The notes beneath the pieces were generated by a model. That model was not told the origin of the DNA. It saw only the letters and a list, made by a program, of their open reading frames with translations, and did not search any database. Below are positions 29,601 through 43,800 of a stretch of 64,000 nucleotides of DNA, piece by piece. The stretch covers positions 2,366,001-2,430,000 of the forward strand of contig NW_024103874.1 of NCBI RefSeq assembly GCF_003945595.2. The letters are read 5' to 3'. The stretch is from Pipra filicauda (taxonomy: Eukaryota; Chordata; Aves; Passeriformes; Pipridae). The position numbers and the translations under genes were made by a program. Every line of letters begins with the position of its first letter. The first letter of the stretch is position 1.

Positions 29601-32600
29601 GGTGTCACTGTGCTGGAAAATGTGTGTGTACATGTCTGTTCAGGACTATGAAAACTTCCATTCCAGCTGAACAACTAGTTACAGGTTTTGATCAAAATTT
29701 GTGCCATAGAGTATAAAGAGAAGGTGTGGGTGAAGAGGGGAGCAGGATTTGTATTTCAGTCAATTTTAGGTCTTGTCCTAAGAACTGACAGTTCAATTAG
29801 TTGTGTAATTGAGTTTTGTCAAAAGACAAAAATATGCCAACAGCAAATAAATACTATGAATAAGAACTGACTGCTCCATACAGCTTGTAAAAGTTTATGC
29901 AAAATGTTTATGCATGTTAAATAAAACTTCCATCAGCCTGGAAAAAATGAGAGGTAATATCTGGTGATGTTAAACCACCTAAGCAAGAAAGAAATCCCTT
30001 AATTGTTAGGATGTTTAATGTGGTGTTTATGTGCTTGAAATTATCTTTTTTTTGGAAATACTTTTATTTCTACAAAGGGGAGGATTCTGTTCTGTGAAAG
30101 AGTAAATCTGAACTCAATGAAGCAGCATTAATGTTTTGTTAACGTTAAAAAAATAAAGGAAAAAAACTTTCAAGTTTTGGGTTTTTTTTCAAGTTCATTA
30201 TGGGGTCTTACCCTAAGAGATAAGACATTGCCCATTAGGATCATGTGCAAATGGTTTGTATTTAGATCTCCTACTCAGGTGTGATTTTTTTTTTTTTTTA
30301 ATATTTTAAGGTGAGTTTTCAGAAAATTCTGATGTTTATAATGCCTACACTGGGCCTTATTTGGCAAAGACTGTTAACATACCGTGGTGTTGAATATTCT
30401 AATAGTCAATAGAGCAACTCCTTTACCTTGCTCAGAGGCTCTCTGAAGTCAAACCATTAAAATATTTCCACATGCAAGTGAAGTGAATTTTTTTTCAGGG
30501 TGAAAAATGGTGTTATTTAGGTTCCTGAAAGTATTACAGAAAAACAATGTACGAAGGAATCTTAAAGTTTAAAAAGCTGGTTGGTTTTATTTGGTTTTAG
30601 ATGCTCGTGGTAGGCTCAGACTAACCATCAGTGGAGGGATGACAGCATAGGATTGAAAGAAAGCTTTGACTTCCACTTTTACATTATGCTTTATTTTCAA
30701 ATGCCTGTTTTGTGTGTTTGCTTTTGCAAGAAGCTGTTACTTAGGTAAAAGAAGGGAAGGGGGAATTGAACATAAAAATTTCTTAATTTTGGTAATTTCA
30801 TGTTACTCGTAGCAAAACATGCATTTACTGGTTGGAAAATGGTGAATTCTCCTAGAAAAGCAGTATTTAAACTTCCAGTTTTATGTTGTTACTTGTTGAG
30901 AGCTCTCTGTCCTCTGAATTACTGTTCCTGGCCTTGCAACTTGACATTTGTGTTTCAGTTAAATATTTCAGTTTTCTGATTTAGGGGAGAAAAAAAACAA
31001 ACCACCAACAAAAAACCCAGTAGTAAACTCATCCCTTCAGATAAATTTGCATATGTTGCAGACATGACTTGGCATGTAAAGGGACTGGCCAAAAATATGG
31101 CAGTAGTTTTATTTGTTTTGAGGTTTAAATTTCACAAAAGCTTTTTAAGTATGCAGCTATCAACCTCGTAGGAAGCTTTATAGTTACAGTTGTAGAGAGC
31201 TTGGAGAGCAATAACTATGAATAGCAGAATAAGCATGAGTGATGTAATCTGAGAAGCAAAGGAGAGAGACAGAAGAGAGCTTAAGACTTAACTGTGTGGA
31301 AAACATTGTGAATGGGTCTGGGAGGATTTTGACTTTTGATGGTAGATGTGGGATTTTACCCATTAGTTTTGGTAAAATCAAACAAATGAAAATGAATGCC
31401 GTTTTCCAAAATTTCCACGTTTCCTTTTACTTTCCCAAACCAGAAAATAAACTGTTTAGTGGGTAGCTGAGCTGATGGAGTCTGGTTTCTGTGACTTGTT
31501 CTGTCTCACAGATCTTTTCTGCAAGTCCCTCCCAGTCCCCTGCAGCATCTGCAGCTCCTCTGTGGGACCTGGAACCTTCCAGGATCTCCTGTTTCTTCCA
31601 GTCCTTGTTCTAGTCTGAACCCTGATGTTCCCTGCAATACTGACTCCTGAATATTCCTACGTTGTCCTGCCCTTTATCTTCCTTTTTCTGCTTTTCCTGC
31701 TACCTGGACAAAGTCAGCTGGTGCAGATCTACGTGAACTCTTCCTACTTTTCCTCACTGGAGCACTAATTGTGGTCTCTCTTCTACTCAGTCTCTGATTT
31801 TCATTTCTGGAAATTAATTTCTGCAACAAAAAAACCCCAACCCTCCTTCAGTTTTGGTTGGACAACAGTATCTGAGATAGAGTGAGACACAGAGAAGAGC
31901 TAAAAAAAGTCTTGCTCTTCCTCAATTCACTCCTAATATTTTTTAAAATATTTTTTCTCAGCTCCCATTTCTTTCAAGTTGATGGAAGTTATATATAACT
32001 TGCATAAACATTTTCCAGAAACTTTTACTCTGCACATTTATGAGTTAAAGTGGAAGTGGTGTGTTTTTCTCCATTTTCTTATCTTAAGCAAACATCTACT
32101 AGTATAAGCCAATGTATCATATTCTATTTAACTTATTTAATAAATAACAAAATGTATTAAATACTGCAAAAAAACTTTAGATACTTAAAAATATAACTCT
32201 CTATGGAGAATGTTAAATATATATCTATATTCTACACTTCAGTGTCCTTTCTGAAAAAAATACAGTGTGTTTTTTCAGGTTTTCACCAAGTCTTCTCAAT
32301 AATTAAATGTACAGAGTGGTTACCTTTTCTCTAGCCAGTGTTACAGAATCAGCACTATGTGAAGAATTTTCCTCTGTAGTAACTTCCTGTATTTCTTATT
32401 TCCCATATATTTTGAAGGGGCAAACAGGGCAGTACTCTGATTTTTCCCAGTTAAAAATGTTTTTACTAATTTATCCAGATGGACTTTTGAATTATTTTAT
32501 GTATGAACAGAATGCTGCTTATCATCTTAAGCTCATGGAAGTTACCTTTTTGGTATTAAAACTATACCTTCACATCATTGCAATTCCTGACAATTCCTCT

Positions 32601-35600
32601 TACATCATGACATAGCTACATTTTACCTGGTGCCAGTCATTCCATGTTTTCAATTTCATTTTGTTAAAACCTCGTATTTTTGTAAGATAAAATGGATTAT
32701 TAATAAATATCTGTGCCTTTCTCTGCTGCTTCGAGCAATCTTGGTGTGAGTGTGGTCTCTTGTTCCTGTTTCTTAGCTTGCTGAGCTCCTGTGTTGTTCT
32801 CCTGGGCCGGGGGAGCAGGTTTTGGGGTTCTGAGGCGTTTTTTTGGGAGTGAAAACACTGCTCTTGTTCCAGTTTCTGAGCATCCTTCCTGAGCATCTCC
32901 TAGATCGAGGCAGGCAGAGCTGATGCTTTGAAGTATAATCCAGCAGGCAAATCTCTCTCTCTTTATTTTTGGATATATCATGTGTTTGTATATTAGGGTA
33001 GCCCAGGTCCCATCTCTGATGAAGGGCTGAGGTGCAGAAATCGTTCAGCTTGATCCTGGTCATTCAAAGCTCTCGAGTTGAAATGAAGGAAATTCCACTG
33101 ATGAGGGGATTTTTTTAAATATAACTTGAATCCTGATGTCAAAAATAATATGCCCTGCATTTTACTTGGACAGTTGAACCTTGGTTTAATAGTAAATGCA
33201 AGTATTTAGGATACAGTGCAAACGAGCTGCATTTTTAATAGTTATTTCTACAACTGTACTCCAATGTAAACATGCAGTTAATTAAAATTACTTGTTTACT
33301 GCCGAGCTTGCTTACTCAGAAGCAGCAATACATCAAGGTGTGTTTTTGACAGCTAAGAGGCAAAATTACCCACTTTTTGAGAAATGTAGTGGTGGAATAT
33401 CTGAATGAGATGTTTTGTTTCAAGGTGTTCGCTGTTACAAGAGTGCAGAAAAGCCTATGACCTTCTCTCTGAGCTACCTGTTGCCGACTGTATTCTCCAC
33501 AGGGCCATTTAATAAGTCACTGTGTTCGCTTCTCTTTTTATTTAAGGCACCAGAAAAATAATTATCCCTCCCAGCTGCACCCTCGTGGCCTCCCAGGAGT
33601 GGTGGGTGAGCTAATGGAGCAGGCAGAGGTGTGCAGGATTTCCTTCTGAGGTTTGGTGTAGTCCCAGGAGACCTTACATTTAGCCTTGAACAGCACCTTC
33701 CCAGCTTGCTGGGGGATTTACCTCTGCCTCCTTAATCACTGTGATTTCACTACTCTCTTCTTGTCTCTAGGTCTATGTGCATACATAGGTTTTTGTTTCC
33801 TTCAAGTTAAGACATTTTTATTCTGTTTTGACAGTACAGTTATCTGTGTAATATAATATTAATACTCATATTAATTAAAAAGTGTTGCAAGGCAATGAGT
33901 GCCTGAAGTAAATTTCTTCCTTAAGTCTGTAATAACAAAGGATGCCTTGCTCATATCTCGCTTGATTTTTTTTTTTTTTATTTTTTTAAATACAGGTAAA
34001 AATATGTAGTGGGACACTTAGCACGGTAACTTCAGAAAACTATATGTAATGCCTGTTTTACCTCAAAATAAATATCTACCTAAATTTGGTTTAATGTGGC
34101 ATTACCGTGGAAAAATTAAACTAGTTGGTTTCATGAATTTTAATTTAATTGCATAACAGTGATTGGCATAGCTTCACGTATTTTGTGTTGCTGGTTAAGA
34201 CCATTTGAGAAAAATATGAAAACTTACAGCTGTAATAACTTTTTACAAACCAAAAGATAGTAATCATAAGAACATTTGCTGAAAAGATCTTATTGAATAT
34301 CCTTAGTTCTTTTGGATTTGTGAAATGAGACTGTAATGACAGCACTGCATTATTCATGAAAAAAATCCTATAAGTACAATGCAAAGCTGAGGAAAATTAT
34401 TTTTTTCTTTAAATGAGAGAGAAAACTGGAAGGAGAGAGGCTCAGTTAAGTACTCAGGATTGTCAGGAAAGCTGGAAACACTCAGACCTGATCTAGTCCA
34501 CAAGCCCCAAGTCCATGTGCAGCTCAGGCAGAGCTGCTTTGGTTCTCCTGTGCTGCACTTTCTGCACTTTCAGATATTTAACAAAACAGTTGCAGAGCTC
34601 AGGGTCAGTAAAAAATTTAAGTTTTCTAGTACTTTGTTTCAGTGTATTTTGCAGCAGGCACATTACACAACTTCTGGGTGATTTGCTTTATGGGGTTGTT
34701 GAGGGTTTTTAGTTGTTAAATTTCTGTGGTATGGGAAGTTACTGGATTTTCAGTGCTGGGGTTTGAAGCACACTAAAATAGATGCCTGGAAATTTGATGC
34801 AACCTTTTACTTTTGGTATGTCAGAATGATTAAGGTTGTTTCAAAATAGTTACTCCTGAAAACACATTCTGTTTATGCTGAACATTGTGGATAAAAACAT
34901 GTTCCATAACTTACGCATAGAACACCTAAAAATCTGAAATGTAACTATTTTGCCTATTAGTTTTTTGAGTTGGAACTGTGTCACTGGCTTTAAATTTCCC
35001 CAAACTCTTAGGAACTTGGGATGCTTCGTGCTGTCTCTGTTTTGCTTTCACTTAATTGGACAGTCTTCACTTTATGTAATTGCATCTTATGCAATCATAT
35101 GTTTACTTTCCTTATGTTTATCATCGAAGAACTTCATAGCATTGTTACCTCACTATCTTTTTTACACCACTGGAAAATAAGGGACAAGATATAAGTAAAA
35201 AAGACTGAGTTTAGTAAAACATTTCTGCACATTTTGTGCAATCATAGAGAGTCGGAAAAAACACTTTGGAGTCATGTAGGCAGCACTGTCTGGCTTTTTT
35301 CCTCACAGGTTTATTTGTAATGAGTAGATTTTTAAAATATACTTTTCTCTGGGATTAACTGGAATCAGCCAAGACCTCTGTTTTCTTAACTGAAATTAAT
35401 AGATTCCATTCTGATAATTTCATGCAATATAAAACCAGTAATTTTTTTTCACTTAATTTTTAGTAGTATTGTTTGGACATAGATTTTTTTACCAAATGCA
35501 AACGGTGAAATTATACATAGTTATGTAGAGAAAGCAGAAACTTTCTTTATGTTTTATTCCTTACCAAAGAAAGTATGTTTCCGTCCTGTATAATGCTGCA

Positions 35601-37873
35601 GAGAGAAAAGGAGGCTTAGTATCTGTTAGAAGGGCAAATATCAGGATCATGGATATTTTCAATAAATAATGGACAAGAATCTCAAAGGATTTTCTGTGAG
35701 AAACTATGGAAAATGCCAATGTTAATTTATTTATAATTCTTAGAAAAGGGGGGGAAATTCTATTACTTGAGGTTAGAGATTGCCCAGATGCTTGACATCA
35801 AATATGAGCATTTTAACTGATTATTATTCCTTAGTCTGGTTTCTTGCAACAAGGGTCTATAGGAAGAAGATCCTTAAAGTTCAGCTTAGCTTCACATGCA
35901 GTGAGATCTCACTGAAGGAACCTGTGCTTTTTGGAAATATTAGAGATCCGATTGGTAAAATCAGCTGTTTTGGTATTTGATGTAATATCACAGTATATTT
36001 TGATTTTAAATACTGTCTTGTGTGACATAACAATGCCTGTGTTACAGGAATGTAGAAGCTGCCTTTCTGATAGATCCCTTGGTGCAGGGCTTCACAGAGG
36101 CAAGGAGTGGGACCCCTCTGGAAAGCCTCCAGGGATCCAGTGGTTACATATACAAAATCATTCCTTGGATTGCTGGCCCAATCCCACCTGAAACCCCTCT
36201 CTTCAAACTGGCAGTGTAGTTATTGCTGGGAGGATCAGGTTATTTTTTTGGGGTGATCTGAATAACGTGTTTAAGTTGTACTTCAGAAATTTGTTGTGGT
36301 GTGAGGCAGCCCCACAGGAGTCAGAATGTAGATTGTATCTGTAAAATTGGGAAAGGACTTGAAAGCCAATTAGTTAATTACCCTAGTCTGGTTTGGGATT
36401 TTTTTGTGGCAAAAAGGCAAATGCAACCTTGGATGCCTAGAAAAAGGGAAAGTGAAACATAAGTAATAAAGGGGACTTCCAACACTGATAAGAGTGTTAT
36501 TAAAATAGTATATTCCACGCTGGTGTCTCCACTTCATGAAGGATGTGGAATTACTGGGAAGAATTTAAAAGGAATGTCATGGGAGTTGCCCCAGGTTCAG
36601 AAGTGGGGTGCCCAGACGTGATTTCATGGCCGTGTAGAGGTAGTGCTGTGCAAGAAAGGTGCCTAAAAATGAGGGCAAGTGTGAGATTGACTTCTTAGCA
36701 TTAGAGATATTTGAATTGAAATAATTTGTTGGGGATGAGGGAGCCTCATTGAAGCAGTCTGGGGGAGACACGGAGGTTTTTTAAAAATACATTTCAATCC
36801 ACCTTCTGAAGATTCAGCTTTCCTGGTGCTCGGGGTGGCCACCGTGGCCTTGGGAAGCACAAAGCCTGTGCATGTGTTGGAATTACCCACGGCCGGTGCA
36901 GCTGTGGGCTTCTGTTTCTGCTTTTAGTGCCCTGAAGATTATTATGGTCTGTGCAATACTGTGTTGGTATGTGAAGCCTTGAAACCTTTCAGTCCTGTGT
37001 CTGCCTGCAGGCATCACAGAGAGGGGGGAGACTGTGGTATGACTTTCAGTTTTGGCTTTTTCCCTTCAGATAATTCGCTACTTGGGTTTTGTCACTGTTT
37101 TCACTTCCTTCTGAAGCATCAAAGATTGGGCAGGGTCTGAGGTGATATTAGAAGATCCTCTTTTGTGCCAGACTGGTTGATTCTTACTCACATGATATAG
37201 ATAAAGTTGGTTGAAGAGCTTGAGATAAGAAAGAAACTCTCACTAGGAACTGCTAGGCATGTTTCCATCTTCTGCTGCACAAGACTTTCTTGACCACCAG
37301 TTATTAGGACAGACTTCTTGTAAGCAGTTCTCTGCCATTGCAGGAGTCTTGGGTGCTCAATCTCGTCTAGTTTCAAATTGTTACCTTCAGGAATAATTGT
37401 TTTATTTGACATTTCATCTTGATACTGAAGTATATGGACAAGTGTGGTGGCTTATGGTGCTCTGAAAGGTAGACTGAAGTATTCAGCTATGCTCTCTGGC
37501 CTAAGAGTCTTAAAATTATTTACTAAATATTTGTGTTATCTGACTGTTCCTTGCTGTACCAAACTGCTAACCCAGGTGAAAGCTCTGAAGTCTGTTCTGT
37601 GGAGGCAGACATGTATGTGCCTGAGGAGGTTCTGGCTGGATTTAGTGCTACTGCTCTGTGATTATGGATGTCTGTACTTGGAAAGAAATAGCAAAATTTC
37701 ACCTTAGTGTGGATAATTCAAATTGGTATAGTTTTGAGTGCATTAGTATCTCTTAATGAAACCAAATATAGTTCTCTTCAATTCCATTCATTCTGGACCT
37801 TATCTCTCTTTCCGATATGTCTCACTAGTTGCCAAGCAACCTCAACAGTAGTTCTGCACATCCAGCAGCATTT

Positions 37874-37892
37874 AAAAAAAAAAAAAAAAAAA
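37874..37892. repeat. Poly-A run (A19)
   Basis: Nineteen A residues follow CAGCAGCATTT. No retroposed sequence is recognisable upstream of the run, so it is called only as a homopolymer. Confidence 0.85.
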
Positions 37893-38000
37893 GTGAGTAG
37901 TTGTTGCTGAAAATAAGATGCCTTCTGATGACATGAATGAAGAGAGTTACGAGAGAAGGAAGTGGGGAGTGGCGAGTTTGGAGCCGATGTTCTGAAAAAG

Positions 38001-38075
38001 CCAATAATACTCAGCACTTAAGTAGCGCTTTTTATTTTCCGAGCACTAATCAAGCAACCGTAAGATTATTAAATA
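38001..38075. mobile_element. Possible old L2/L3-type LINE tail relic
   Basis: CCAATAATACTCAGCACTTA, then GTAGCGCTTTTTATTTTCCG and AGCACTAATCAAG, resemble the remembered tail segment of old LINE-derived repeats (stationary pattern: AGCACTTA-TAGCGCTTT-CATTTTC-AAGCGCTTTACAA). It is short and diverged, and could be chance. Confidence 0.35.
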
Positions 38076-39996
38076 AAGACTATTTTTTTCCTTTCAGTGA
38101 GTGAAGCACAATTATCTTTATACTTCAGAGGAGAGGGCAGGATTCAGTCCCAAGAGTGCAGGAGTTAGTTTAGTATATGTATTTCTTTCTCTGACCTGTA
38201 TTGACTCCCCGTGTTTCTGGTTGAATGGCAGATTAACTGGAGGGTTTTGGAAGGTTTTTCTTTGTGTGTTTGCTGATCCATAGCCAGCACTGTCTATTCA
38301 TTTCATGCAGATGCACCTGCAGTGTGTTGAGTTTTATTAAAATATTTATCACCTGGAAGGCCTTCCAAATTAGGAGTTTGATAGTTTGTGTGTAGGTCCT
38401 TTATTACTTGATAATGCTGTAATGCTTCTAAAGCAATAGCTAGAGCTTCTTTTTATATTCTGTCTCCTGTGGGAAATGTGATCTGAGCAGCAAACAAACT
38501 ACCACAGAAAAGGATATAATGATGCAAATGAAAGCTGAGTTGGGAAAATTATTCTGGTTTTGGATTGTTAAATTTCTGATAGCTTCTGTTCAAAAAGAAA
38601 ATTCTTTATTATGTGTAGACTGACTGAAGCAACATTATTGTGGACACACTTAAGTTAGAAAGTATGTGAATTAAGATTGCCTTAATTTGAGTTCATTTTA
38701 GTCTAGGACACCATTGCCACCGATATGGAAAGGTAGTTTTACAGTTCTGTAACTAACTCCTAAAAAGCAGTAATTAATTTTAATGCATTTTGTTTTAAAG
38801 CAGGTTCTGACACTGTAAACAGTCACTTTCCCTTGGTCACAGCTTGCCTGGAATTACCAAGTTGTGCACCATTAAGAGTTATCAGAGATTTAAGCTATCC
38901 CACAGGTTCTGATTTGGAGGACTTTTGGTCCCAGTTTAACCTTTCCCTTCACGCTCATTTTTTCCTGAAGAGGGTGGTTTTAGAAACATGCTTGTTCCAC
39001 TTCTGGGTGAGAGTAGTAAAAAATGGATGTGCTGCGAATTGTGAGAAATGGAGATATGTCAACTTCTACCCAGAGTTGGATGTGCTCTGAATGACCCCCT
39101 CGGTGTCCGTGGAAAGCAGACACACGTGTCAGACACGCTCCAGAGCCAGCGAGGCTGTTACGTGCAGGGCTTTGGGGCTTTGTGCTCAGCCTGTGTGTAC
39201 ACACTGCATGTCCACAGAGGTGCTTTGGGCAAGAGCCTTCTGTTTGGACACAGAACTAGGCAGGATAATATAGGAGGCATTTTCCATGTGATGCAGATAA
39301 ACACAAAAAATGAAGGCTCAGTGTGCAAATTCACAGCTTATCCTTGCAAGGCGACTTCCTGCCCTCCTGCTTCCCCAGGAGGGTGAGGTGTTTTAAAGGT
39401 AGTGTGATACTTGGAGCTGTTACTCAGAGAACATACACATTTTAAATTACAGTCTATATGTTCATCTGCATCACAGACCCAAAGGAGTTGTTTTTTGCTT
39501 TGTGTATGAGGAGTGGTGAATTATTCTTCAATGCAGTGGATTTGAGTCAGCTGGTGGGTAGGTTACTTGTTGCTTTTAATGTGAGGACTAGAAGCAATAC
39601 CTAGATCGTTCTAGGTTTAAGGATAAATTGAATTAAGGAAGGCAGACAAAAGAACTACACTTGGAAATGGTTAAAACATAATGAAAAAGCATCCCAGTGT
39701 TATGTAGTATTTTTACCACGTACAACTTCTAAGGTTTATTTGTGTTGGGCTAAAATTTCTTTTGACATACTGCAGCTAATAGAGGTAATTTAGAGATAGA
39801 AAAATAGTCTCTGTGTGTGTGATGTGTATACAAAAACTGTTTGTAGTGGTGGTATTTTTATCCTCATCTTCTAAGAGAAAAAGACCAGTCCTACTTCATG
39901 CTTTTTTTGTAATGCATAAAATACGTGGATTTTGGCAGCTGCCTCTTGCCTCTAGGCTTGTAAGTAGGTTTATCTGTGCAAGGTGTGTGTAATTAC

Positions 39997-40106
39997 TATA
40001 TATATAAATATATATATGTATGTATGTATGTATATATATGTGAGGTGTTAGTTGCTGCACCAGTGTTGCCATGTAAACTTAGTTGCCCTTTTATATATAT
40101 ATATGT
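39997..40106. repeat. (TA)n and (TATG)n microsatellites
   Basis: TA repeats and four or five TATG units occupy 39997-40042, and a second TA run is at 40091-40106. This is intronic simple sequence. Confidence 0.9.
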
Positions 40107-42890
40107 ATTCTCTGTATACCTAGTTTTAAAAGGGTAAATATTATAAACTGGTTGCTCAAGAGCAATATGCTATAAAAAAAGTAATAAGCACATCAGTAAA
40201 AGTGTTGGAGGTAGTAATAAAACTGCACTATAATCCTTCTACCAATTTATTGAACTCTAACTATAGTTATCTAGACAATTAACGGCTACATATGGTGCAT
40301 TAACCCCTTGTATAGTAGTTGTATATGCAGTGATATTCAGTATGGCTGCAGTGCCTTAAACTTTAGGTTTTCAAACAACTTTGTCCTCTAATTTGATAGT
40401 ACTCACTGCTTTTTGCAGTGACACACAGTTACTTTGGGGAGAACATCTTAGTCACAAAATAAGTGTCCTTTTTTTTGCAAAGTGAGAATAAATACATGAC
40501 TTATTTCAGGGGTTTTTTTTCAATGTCTTTAATGATACTCCAGAAGGTGGCAAACATTTAAACATCAAAATCTCTACTTCAGGGATAGCTTTTTTGAGAA
40601 GTTTCATTTGAAGGTGTTATAGAGGTGATTGCAGTGGAATTGCATCTGAATGTCACTGAACTCCTGAATTCTCTGGAATCTAATGGATTAAGATTTGGTG
40701 GAAGGCACCTTGCAGGACCCTCTGAAGCTGGTTCATGTGAAGGGGCTTGGCAGGAGAGCACCATCAGGGAGAAAGGGTTAAATCCCTCTTTAGAAACTGC
40801 CTGTTCCAGGACTCAGCAGCCACTCCTGTGTTGTGGGGTGTGAGTACAGTGGGAGGAGGGGTGCAGGCCCACCTCTGCTCAGGGGGCTGTGTCTGAGCTG
40901 GTGCAGGAGCCAGGAGGGGCTGCGGGTACCTGCCAGCAGCCTCTGCTGTCGGACCTCCCTGGGCTCTGTGTGCAGGCGCCTGTTGAGGCGGCTGTCATGG
41001 AATTGGAACGTGGGATTCCTCTGCCATACTGGGTGTCCAGGGGTGTTTTGGATCCCCAGAGCCATTTGCATGTGTTTAGTGTTCACCAGGAGCTGGGTTG
41101 TGTAAGCTCAGGAGTGCAGCTGTAAATATTTTGGAAAGTTGTGTAGCAGATGTATGGTACTGTGAGGTGAAATGATAAAGGATTGTTTCTCATTAAGTAT
41201 AGGGAGTCCCTTGTAGTCTAAGGTTTAAATATGCTAAATTCAGTCTTCCAGAAGGTGATTCTTTATATTTAAAATATCCTGATATGTCCTCAAATTGCTG
41301 AAGTGTTGGAAGTTGAGGCTACAGCTTTTTTAATTCTGTTGTCTGTTGCCTTGGCACAGAGGTGGAGTTTCTGTATAGGGTTGTAGCGAGCGTCCCTTAA
41401 TTCCGAGAAGATCTTTAAAATGGCAAGCAATTACGTTTGAAGTTTGGATCTCATGATGTCAATACAGATATGCAGTAAAGTATTCCAGGGTGTGGTGATA
41501 CTTAATCATTAATGATTGAGACTTGGGGCATTTCCTGAATATTAATGCTGAATATGAATGTTGATTGCCCAAGACGAAATTATTACCCAGATACTTCTTC
41601 TCTCCCCTCTCTTTTTTTATTGATTGCTAATGCAAAAAGGATGAATGCAGAGTTAGGTCAGACAAATATTTGAAATACTCTGAGGCACAGTGCTCAAGAC
41701 AGAACACTTGCACCACCTTCGTACCTTGTGGATTTCATAATTATGTAGTGTGAAAATTGTTATTTTAATTTTTTCCCTGTAGCGACTTAATATGTAGTTA
41801 CACAGCTCAGACTGTAAGTTGTCCACTGGATTTTCTTCCCTCAGAATCACTTGGTAGAATTTAGCATTGTCATAAGCTTCTGGTTTCAAATGATGAAGCT
41901 GATAGAGAATTTGCTCTAATTGTGTAAGTATAACTGCCACTAAGGGTAAACTGATATGATGCCACACCTTGGATGTACTTTAATACTTAATCTGCCCCTT
42001 AGGAAAGGATTGACTAGCTCATGTCAATACAGTGCTTTATAAAAAACCTACTCATAAAAATGTTTATGACTAGGTTTACATGATTTATGTTTTTAGAGAA
42101 ATATAGCTTTTTGCTGCCAACACCAACTGCTAATAACCTACTAAAATACGTAACTTAAACATTTCATAATTGTGTTGGGAACACACAGCATGTGCAGTTG
42201 GTTATGTTGTGTTCTATAGCTCTAAACTTTTGAAAAGTCTCCCTTAATTCCTGCACAAAAGTAGGTGGGGAGATGCCAGTGAATACCATTATGTTGTAGG
42301 TACATTGGTGTTATCTGATTTCCAGGTAGTAGATTGATAGGGCATTTCTGCATATTATTTGCATGTGTTGAAAATACACTCTTGTAGCTGGTGGGAATAA
42401 ACTTGATTTATCTTGCTGTGAAACTTCTAATGGAGAAAGAGATTTTGTAATTCTGTATGTTAAATGTTTGAAAGGAAAGCCTTGTCTCTCTTGCTGTATG
42501 TCAGTGATTGCAGCAGCAGGGTCCATTTCTCCCTTTCTCTTCCCAATAGCTGTGAACTTATCCCAGAGAAGCAGAGTCTGCCAGGGCCAGGGGTGCAGCA
42601 GGAGCCACAGCACCCATCTGCTGCCTCTGCAGGACCCATGGCAGGCTGAGCTGCTCTTGTTCATCCAGCCTTCCCTCTGTCCCACAGCTTTCCCAGACCA
42701 GCCTGGGCTCTCCTAAGCTGTGTGTCCCTGCTGCATTTCAGCACCTTTCTGAACAGTGTACCTTCCCCAGTGTACCTTCCCCACAGTCTGGGTGTTCTTG
42801 TAACAGAAACGGGGAGGAACAGAAAAGTTTGAGAACTGCTGTTTCAGAAAGTGGGCAGACAGAGCTGAGAACTGCGACTGAAGGTGACAG

Positions 42891-43230
42891 TACCAGAGCT
42901 GTAGTAGAGAACTGTAGTGGAGAGCTGTGCTGAGTACAAGAGCTGTAGTAGAGAGCTGTGCTGAGTACAAGAGCTGTAGTAGAGAGCTGTGCTGAGTACA
43001 AGAGCTGTAGTAGAGAGCTGTGCTGAGTACAAGAGCTGTAGTAGAGAGCTGTGCTGGATACAAGGGCTGTAGTAGAGAGCTGTGCTGAGTACAAGAGCTG
43101 TAGTAGAGAGCTGTGCTGAGTACAAGGGCTGTAGTAGAGAGCTGTGCTGAGTACCAGAGCTGTAGTAGAGAGCTGTGCTGAGTACAAGAGCTGTAGTAGA
43201 GAGCTGTGCTGAGTGCAAGAGCTGTGCACA
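42891..43230 (+). repeat. 31-bp minisatellite, about 10-11 copies
   Basis: Units starting GAGCTGTGCTGAGTACAAG recur at 42922, 42953, 42984, 43015, 43046, 43077, 43108, 43139, 43170 and 43201, exactly 31 bp apart with only a few substitutions. A partial, more diverged copy precedes them. Because 31 is not a multiple of 3, each minus-strand frame cycles through all three phases, and all three are stop-free, giving overlapping frames of 124-202 codons that are repeat artefacts. The array lies in GNAS intron 2. Confidence 0.95.
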
Positions 43231-43687
43231 GCTGTGTTCTAGCAGTACTCATGTCAAGGTTGGCAATGTTCAGTAAATTGCTGTTGGACTGCTCTGAATG
43301 GGCAGGTATGCAAAAGCACAAGCCAGAAACAAGTGTTTTGGCTCTTTATTAAGGCAGGTTGCTCTAAATTTTTTAAGAATTATTATTGTTATTATTTTTG
43401 AAGGTGGAGGGAGAGAAGACATGCTTTAGTTTGGCATTCTTCTTCTCTCTCTTTCTCTCTTGTTTCACCCCATGGCTGAGAAGCAGCTTCTCTTATTTAA
43501 ATGAAGAAATGTTTCATGTAGTCTGTTTTATATATCTCATAAATAATATATTTTAGAACTTTGTAGATACTGATGGTTTACCAAATTCTTTTAATCAAAT
43601 CTGTGGTACTAGGCACACATTTTCTGTAACGATGGCATCTGGTCTGCTGAAATTTCTAGAAAGAGAATTTCTAAGAATCTGTGCAAC

Positions 43688-43800
43688 ACCAGGTTAGACC
43701 AGTGGTTTGTGTAGTCCAGTGTTATGTGTCAGAAATGGCACTTGGGGAGGATTAGGGAAAAAGTGTGAGAGAGACTCACAGTGATTCCCCTTCAGGTTCT
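43688..43800. mobile_element. Possible CR1/L3-type LINE relic
   Basis: AGGTTAGACCAGTGGTTTGT followed by GTAGTCCAGTGTTATGTGTC resembles a segment I remember from old CR1-like repeats of turtles and birds (GGTCAGACCAATGGTCCAT, then CTAGCCCAGTATCCTGTC). The match fades within about 100 bases. Confidence 0.4.

Noticed and set aside
37778..37910. Poly-A run considered as the tail of a retroposed gene copy
   Set aside because: No recognisable gene or SINE precedes it and no flanking target-site duplication was seen.
42713..43321. 202-codon minus-strand frame with STALYYSSC repeats
   Set aside because: Product of the 31-bp minisatellite; all three frames are equally open, so the openness is no evidence of coding.
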